64,000 nucleotides of DNA, taken from assembly GCA_910575035.1 (NCBI GenBank), contig CAJTDL010000013.1:1-64000 (forward strand), given 5' to 3'. The stretch's first letter is position 1; each line of letters opens with the position of its first letter. Of this stretch, positions 59,602 through 64,000 are shown one piece after another. Position numbers and translations under genes: made by a program. Under the pieces are notes generated by a model. That model saw nothing but the letters and a program-made list of their open reading frames with translations, was not told the origin of the DNA and did no database searches. This DNA is from Lachnospiraceae bacterium (GTDB lineage: Bacteria; Bacillota; Clostridia; Lachnospirales; Lachnospiraceae).

Positions 59602-61671
59602 CTATTTTTTTACTTCCTTGACAAAGCCACACTGGGCGTCTGCGCATACCAGGCGGTGTCCCTTTTCCACCATATAGCCCCCACATTCTGGGCATTTTTC
59701 CTTGGATGGCTTCTGCCAGGACATAAAATCACATTCTGGGTTGTCCTCACACCCGTAGTATTTTCTTCCTTTTTTAGTTTTCTTTAACACAACCTCTTTG
59801 CCGCATTTGGGGCACTCCACGCCAATTTTTTCCAAATAAGGCTTGGTGTTGCGGCAATCCGGGAATCCTGGACAGGCAAGGAACCTGCCGTGAGGCCCAT
59901 ATTTTATAACCATATTCCTGCCGCACAGGTCGCACACAACATCAGTCACTTCATCCGCAATATCTACTTTTTCCAGTTCCTTCTCAGCCTTCTGCACGGC
60001 CTCCTCCAGATCCGGGTAAAAATTGCTGACTACAGCTTTCCAGTCAACAGTGCCCTCAGCCACCTTATCCAACAGGGACTCCATATTGGCAGTAAATCGG
60101 TCATCAACAATGGTTGGGAAGGCATCCCGCATAATGGAATTGACCACCTCGCCCAATTCTGTAATGTAAAGGTTCTTATTTTCCTTTACCACATAGCGGC
60201 GCCCCAGAAGGGTCGTAATAGTTGGGGCATAAGTGCTTGGGCGCCCAATTCCCAGCTCCTCTAAGGACTTTACCAGGGAGGCTTCCGTAAAATGCGACGG
60301 GGGCTGGGTGAAATGCTGCTTTTCCTCCAGCTCATTTAAGGCCAGCTTGGTATCTTTGTCCAGAGACTTTAAGAGCACATTGCTTCCCTGCTTTTCCTCC
60401 TCTTCCCCTGCATATACCGACAGAAAGCCCTCAAAGGCGATTTTGGAGGCAGATACATGGAAACGGTAGGCTCCGGCGCCAATCTGGACAGAGGTAGTCT
60501 CATAGACTGCATTGCTCATACGGCTGGCCGCAAAACGGTTCCAGATCAGGCGGTACAGGCGGAACTGGTCCCTGCTCAGGGAATCCTTGACCATCACCGG
60601 GGTACGGGTGATGTCTGAGGGGCGGATGGCCTCATGGGCATCCTGAACCTTGCCATTGCTCTTTTTAACCTGGCTTTCCGTGGCTACATATTGCTTCCCA
60701 TAGGCATTCTGGATGTATTCCCTGGCTGCGGCATCCGCCTCTTCCGAGATCCGCACGGAATCTGTCCTGAGGTAAGTTATGATACCCACTGTGCCCTGGC
60801 CTTTGATATCCACGCCTTCATAGAGCTGCTGCGCCAGGCGCATAGTCTTTTGGGTGGAAAAGTTTAATGATTTGGACGCCTCCTGCTGAAGGGTGCTTGT
60901 AGTAAAGGGGAGTGGGGATTTTTTCACACGCTCCCCCTTTTTCACATCCAGCACCTGGTAAGGCTCTGTTTCCAAATCCTTTAGGATCTGATCCATTTCC
61001 TGCCTTGAGCAAATGGTGCGTTTGCCCCTCTCATCCCCATAAAATTTGGCCACAAGGTGCTTTTTTTCCCCAGGTATGGAAAGCTTTGCTTCCAGGGACC
61101 AGTATTCTTCGGGGATAAAAGCGTTTATTTCCTCCTCCTGGTCGCAGATAATGCGCAGCGCTACGGACTGGACACGGCCGGCGCTCAGGCCGCGCTTTAC
61201 CTTTGCCCAAAGCAGCGGGCTGATGCGGTAGCCTACCATACGGTCCAGCATACGGCGGGCCTGCTGGGCGTCTACCAGGTTCATGTCAATGCCGCGGGCT
61301 TGTTTTAAGGATGCTTTCACTGCATTTTTCGTAATTTCATTAAAGCTGATACGGTGTATGTGCTTGTCATCCAGCTTCAGCGCCTTGGACAGGTGCCAGG
61401 AAATGGCTTCCCCCTCCCGGTCAGGGTCAGTGGCCAGGTATACTTTGTCGGCTTTTTTTACTTCTTTCCTGAGATTGGCTAAGATTTCGCCTTTTCCGCG
61501 GATGGTAATGTATTTTGGCTCGTAGCCGTGTTCAAAGTCTATGCCCAACTGGCTTTTGGGCAAATCGCGTACATGACCGTTCGATGCTGCCACTTCATAA
61601 TTTTTCCCCAAAAATTTTTTGATCGTTTTTACTTTTGCTGGTGATTCCACGATCACTAAATACTTCGCCAT
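59602..61671 (-). CDS. topA: DNA topoisomerase I
   Basis: 689 residues, type IA. The TOPRIM domain opens MAKYLVIVESPAKVKTIKKF and holds TDPDREGEAI near residue 110. The catalytic Tyr lies in GIITYLRTDSVRIS near residue 297. Three C-terminal zinc fingers are visible: CDLCGR..CPGFPDC, CPKCGK..CEDNPEC and CPECGG..CADAQC. It relaxes negative supercoils. It is encoded between dprA and codY, the usual Clostridia order. Confidence 0.97.
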   Translation of the reverse strand: MAKYLVIVESPAKVKTIKKFLGKNYEVAASNGHVRDLPKSQLGIDFEHGYEPKYITIRGKGEILANLRKEVKKADKVYLATDPDREGEAISWHLSKALKLDDKHIHRISFNEITKNAVKASLKQARGIDMNLVDAQQARRMLDRMVGYRISPLLWAKVKRGLSAGRVQSVALRIICDQEEEINAFIPEEYWSLEAKLSIPGEKKHLVAKFYGDERGKRTICSRQEMDQILKDLETEPYQVLDVKKGERVKKSPLPFTTSTLQQEASKSLNFSTQKTMRLAQQLYEGVDIKGQGTVGIITYLRTDSVRISEEADAAAREYIQNAYGKQYVATESQVKKSNGKVQDAHEAIRPSDITRTPVMVKDSLSRDQFRLYRLIWNRFAASRMSNAVYETTSVQIGAGAYRFHVSASKIAFEGFLSVYAGEEEEKQGSNVLLKSLDKDTKLALNELEEKQHFTQPPSHFTEASLVKSLEELGIGRPSTYAPTITTLLGRRYVVKENKNLYITELGEVVNSIMRDAFPTIVDDRFTANMESLLDKVAEGTVDWKAVVSNFYPDLEEAVQKAEKELEKVDIADEVTDVVCDLCGRNMVIKYGPHGRFLACPGFPDCRNTKPYLEKIGVECPKCGKEVVLKKTKKGRKYYGCEDNPECDFMSWQKPSKEKCPECGGYMVEKGHRLVCADAQCGFVKEVKK

Positions 61672-61841
61672 GTGACTGCTCCTCCTTGATTCCCCACATT
61701 TGTGTAATTTCTTTCTATGGAATATCCGGGCAGAAAATTTAAGTGGTTAAGTGGATGCCGCCGAAGGAGAAGGCGCCCTCCTCCAGCGGCCGGTTCTTGG
61801 CAAGCGAAATTTGCTAATTTCCCCTGTACAGCTAATGGTAT

Positions 61842-63011
61842 TTAAATTTCTGTCCTTACAAAATAATTTTTATATATTTCTGAGATACAGCCTTTCTCTT
61901 GCAGGGAAGCCAAATGCAGTAAGAGGGCTTCCAGGGAAAAGGCCGTCTCTTCCATGAGTTCATCTAAATTTTTTGGATTGAAACCCAAACAACTATACAC
62001 CAACTGTTCCGATTTTTCAAGAGAAATTTTTTCATTTTTATAAGAAGGTTTACATTTTTCAGTGAAAATGGACATCTCTTTTTGGAAATCTTCTATGGAG
62101 AGGAAGATGCCAGCGCCCTGGCGGATTAGGCGGTTTGCGCCGCTGCTCAGGGCATCGCTGACCCTTCCAGGGACGGCATAGACCTCCTTTCCCTGCTCTA
62201 AAGCGAAATCAGCGGTGATGAGGGAGCCGCTTTTTTCCCTTGCCTCTACCACCAGGATTACGTCTGACATAGCGCTGATCAGACGGTTCCTTTGGGGGAA
62301 AAGCATGGGGATGGGCTGGGTATGGGGCGGGTATTCGGAAATTACGCCGCCCTTGGCTATCAGGGACTCATAGAGCTGGTGGTGGCTGGCGGGGTAGCAG
62401 ACGTCCGCGCCGCAGCCTAAGATCCCATAAGTATATCCGCCTGCGCGCAATGCCCCCTGATGGCTGCAGCCATCAATCCCTGTAGCCATGCCGCTGATAA
62501 TGGCCATGCCGGCTTTGGCGAGATGGAAGGCAACGCTTTCCGCCACCGCTTTTCCATAAGGAGAACAACTGCGGGCGCCTACGATGGCAATGGAGGGCTG
62601 GGAAGGGGAAGGCAGGCTGCCGCGGCAAAACAGCCCATAGGGCGGGTTGTAAATGTCGCGCAGTTTTTGTGGGTAATCCAAATCCTCAAAAAGTACAAGG
62701 GCTATGTTTTTTTCCTGGCAGTATCCTAATTGCTGTGCCAATTCCTGTTCGGATATTTTCTGGCTTTCTTGTAAGCTTTTTTTCTGTAAATCAGTTAAAA
62801 AGGGGATGTTGGGTATTTGGGACGGCTTTAGCCGGTATAATTCTTCGGTTTGGGGGAACATGGCTTTTAACTGTATCTTTTTTCTGCCAGGGATTGCCAA
62901 AATGCTTGCCAGCCAGTATCCGTACGGATCCTGTCCCTTACTTTCCATTTTTACCGTATGCCCTGCATCTTTCTGGTTCTTAACTTCTGTTTTCTTAGCT
63001 TCTGTTTTCAT
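61842..63011 (-). CDS. dprA: DNA processing protein DprA
   Basis: About 389 residues from ATG 63011, which overlaps the preceding stop (ATGA). After an unusual Lys/Thr-rich start the Rossmann-like DprA core contains SIAIVGARSCSPYGKAVAESVAFHLAKAGMAIISGMATGIDGCSHQGAL, YGILGCGADVCYPASHHQLYE, FPQRNRLISAMSDVILVVEAREKSGSLITADFALEQGKEVYAVPG and GANRLIRQGAGI. A C-terminal winged helix completes it. DprA loads RecA on incoming single-stranded DNA. Confidence 0.95.
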   Translation of the reverse strand: MKTEAKKTEVKNQKDAGHTVKMESKGQDPYGYWLASILAIPGRKKIQLKAMFPQTEELYRLKPSQIPNIPFLTDLQKKSLQESQKISEQELAQQLGYCQEKNIALVLFEDLDYPQKLRDIYNPPYGLFCRGSLPSPSQPSIAIVGARSCSPYGKAVAESVAFHLAKAGMAIISGMATGIDGCSHQGALRAGGYTYGILGCGADVCYPASHHQLYESLIAKGGVISEYPPHTQPIPMLFPQRNRLISAMSDVILVVEAREKSGSLITADFALEQGKEVYAVPGRVSDALSSGANRLIRQGAGIFLSIEDFQKEMSIFTEKCKPSYKNEKISLEKSEQLVYSCLGFNPKNLDELMEETAFSLEALLLHLASLQEKGCISEIYKNYFVRTEI

Positions 63012-64000
63012 AACAGCCCCCACATCTTTCTGTCTATGCCCCGGTATATTAAGGCTTCCATAACGTGGCTGCGGCTAATCAGAGGCTCTTGCGACAGATC
63101 GGCTATGGTACGGGCTACACGGATAATACGGTAATAGCCCCTGGCCGTCAGCTCTAAGCGGCCGAAAGATTCCTGCAGCAGCCTCTCTGCCTGCGGCTCC
63201 ATGGGGCAGCAGGCTGCCATGGCAGATACGGGGATCTGGCTGTTGTATCGGATCCCCTCCTGGGCAAGGCGCTTCCGTTGGATGTTTTGCGCAGCCTCCA
63301 CCCTGCTGCGGATGGCAGAGGAGCTTTCTTCTGGGCTCTTTTGGATTAGCTCCCATAGCGGCAGGCGCCTGACCTCCACGCATAGGTCCATGCGGTCCAA
63401 GAGCGGGCGGCTGATCTTATTCAGATGGCGCTGGATCATGGAGAGGCTGCAGGTACATTTATTCCGATCGGGGAAATAGCCGCAGTTACAGGGGTTCATG
63501 GCGGCAATCAGCATTACGTCTGCAGGGTATGAATAGGTACCGCTGCTGCGCACCAGTTGGATTGCCCGTTCTTCCAGGGGCTGGCGCAGGATTTCCAGTA
63601 CGGGCTTCTGAAATTCTGTCAGCTCATCCAAAAAAAGCACGCCCTTATGTGCCAGGCTGATCTCACCAGGCTTTGGGCAGGTTCCCCCGCCTGCCAGGCC
63701 AGCTGCGCTGATGGTATGGTGGGGGCTGCGAAAAGGCCTTGTCCAAAAGCGCCCTGACTCCCGCTGCCCAAACATGCCGCAGACGCTGTAAATCTTGGCA
63801 AGCTCCAGGGCTTCTTCCTCAGCCAGCGGAGGCAGGATGCCAGAGACTGCTTTTGCCGCCATTGTCTTGCCTGAGCCTGGCATGCCCAGCATCAGCAAAT
63901 TGTGCCGGCCAGCCGCTGCCACCTCGCAGGCGCGCTTTAGGGTCTTCTGGCCGTGGATGTGGGCAAAGTCGCAGTCTGGGATGCCTGCATCCCTGCCCAT
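63008..64000 (-). CDS. yifB: YifB/ComM-type AAA+ ATPase, 5' part outside window
   Basis: Only the C-terminal 330 residues are present; the frame stays open to the right edge, and the family has about 180-200 further N-terminal residues, so the ATG at 64000 is internal. Walker A is GMPGSGKTMAAKAVSG, Walker B LAHKGVLFLDELTEF, with the Mg-chelatase-like insert (ALIAAMNPCNCGYFPDRNKCTCS close to it) and the arginine-finger region ISRPLLDRMDLCVEV. Homologues promote branch migration during transformation. The stop overlaps the dprA start. Confidence 0.93.
   Translation of the reverse strand: MGRDAGIPDCDFAHIHGQKTLKRACEVAAAGRHNLLMLGMPGSGKTMAAKAVSGILPPLAEEEALELAKIYSVCGMFGQRESGRFWTRPFRSPHHTISAAGLAGGGTCPKPGEISLAHKGVLFLDELTEFQKPVLEILRQPLEERAIQLVRSSGTYSYPADVMLIAAMNPCNCGYFPDRNKCTCSLSMIQRHLNKISRPLLDRMDLCVEVRRLPLWELIQKSPEESSSAIRSRVEAAQNIQRKRLAQEGIRYNSQIPVSAMAACCPMEPQAERLLQESFGRLELTARGYYRIIRVARTIADLSQEPLISRSHVMEALIYRGIDRKMWGLL

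Noticed and set aside
1-64000. tRNA or rRNA genes
   Set aside because: No tRNA-like cloverleaf or rRNA sequence was noticed, although short tRNA genes could be missed by eye.

Overview
The window looks like the chromosome of a motile Gram-positive anaerobe of the Clostridia, most likely Lachnospiraceae. The reasons are the long single flagellar operon with FliY, FlbD, CheC and CheD, a TIGR02530 flagellar protein, a FapA-type DUF342 protein and a DUF6115 protein, followed by rpsB-tsf and preceded by CodY and TopA, together with a Tn1549-like conjugative element. The assignment rests on gene content and order, not on a search. Almost every gene lies on the minus strand, so transcription runs from right to left.

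Region 1 (about 1-17.5 kb) is one end of an integrative conjugative element (ICE). From its right end inward it carries a DUF6075 protein, a DUF3970 protein, ParA, ParB, a RepA_N/DUF6017 replication initiator, a small membrane protein, an XRE repressor with strong operator palindromes, two region-4-only sigma-like regulators, two paralogous tiny HTH proteins, a very large CnaB-repeat surface protein, small accessory proteins, PcfB and the VirD4 coupling protein. VirD4 is interrupted close to its 3' end by the 5' end of a group II intron that runs off the left edge. The central coding part of the initiator gene contains a strict 23-bp iteron array, which I read as the replication origin. Relaxase, integrase and the rest of the transfer machinery lie outside the window.

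Region 2 (17.5-26.3 kb) is host sequence: rpsB-tsf with promoter and terminator, a 341-bp element with terminal inverted repeats, a 29-residue peptide gene, a lipoprotein gene, and a secreted protein of about 1,445 residues built from about 24 Cys3-His repeats.

Region 3 (26.3-58.3 kb) is the flagellar operon, in the order flgB flgC fliE fliF fliG fliH fliI fliJ, a MotE-like gene, fliK flgD TIGR02530 flgE, then (after a repeat element) flbD motA motB fliL fliM fliY cheY fliO fliP fliQ fliR flhB flhA flhF flhG, a PilZ gene, cheC cheD, a small membrane gene, fliA fapA, a short gene, DUF6115 (SwrB-like) and an MltG-like gene, ending in a strong hairpin terminator. It supplies the basal body, export gate, rod, hook, motor, switch and flagellar sigma factor. 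cheA, cheB, cheW and flagellin are not in this locus.

Region 4 (58.3-64 kb) holds codY, topA, dprA and the 3' part of a YifB/ComM-type ATPase gene. A dispersed structured repeat of about 145 bp occurs twice, in the flgE-flbD gap and in the codY-flgB gap.
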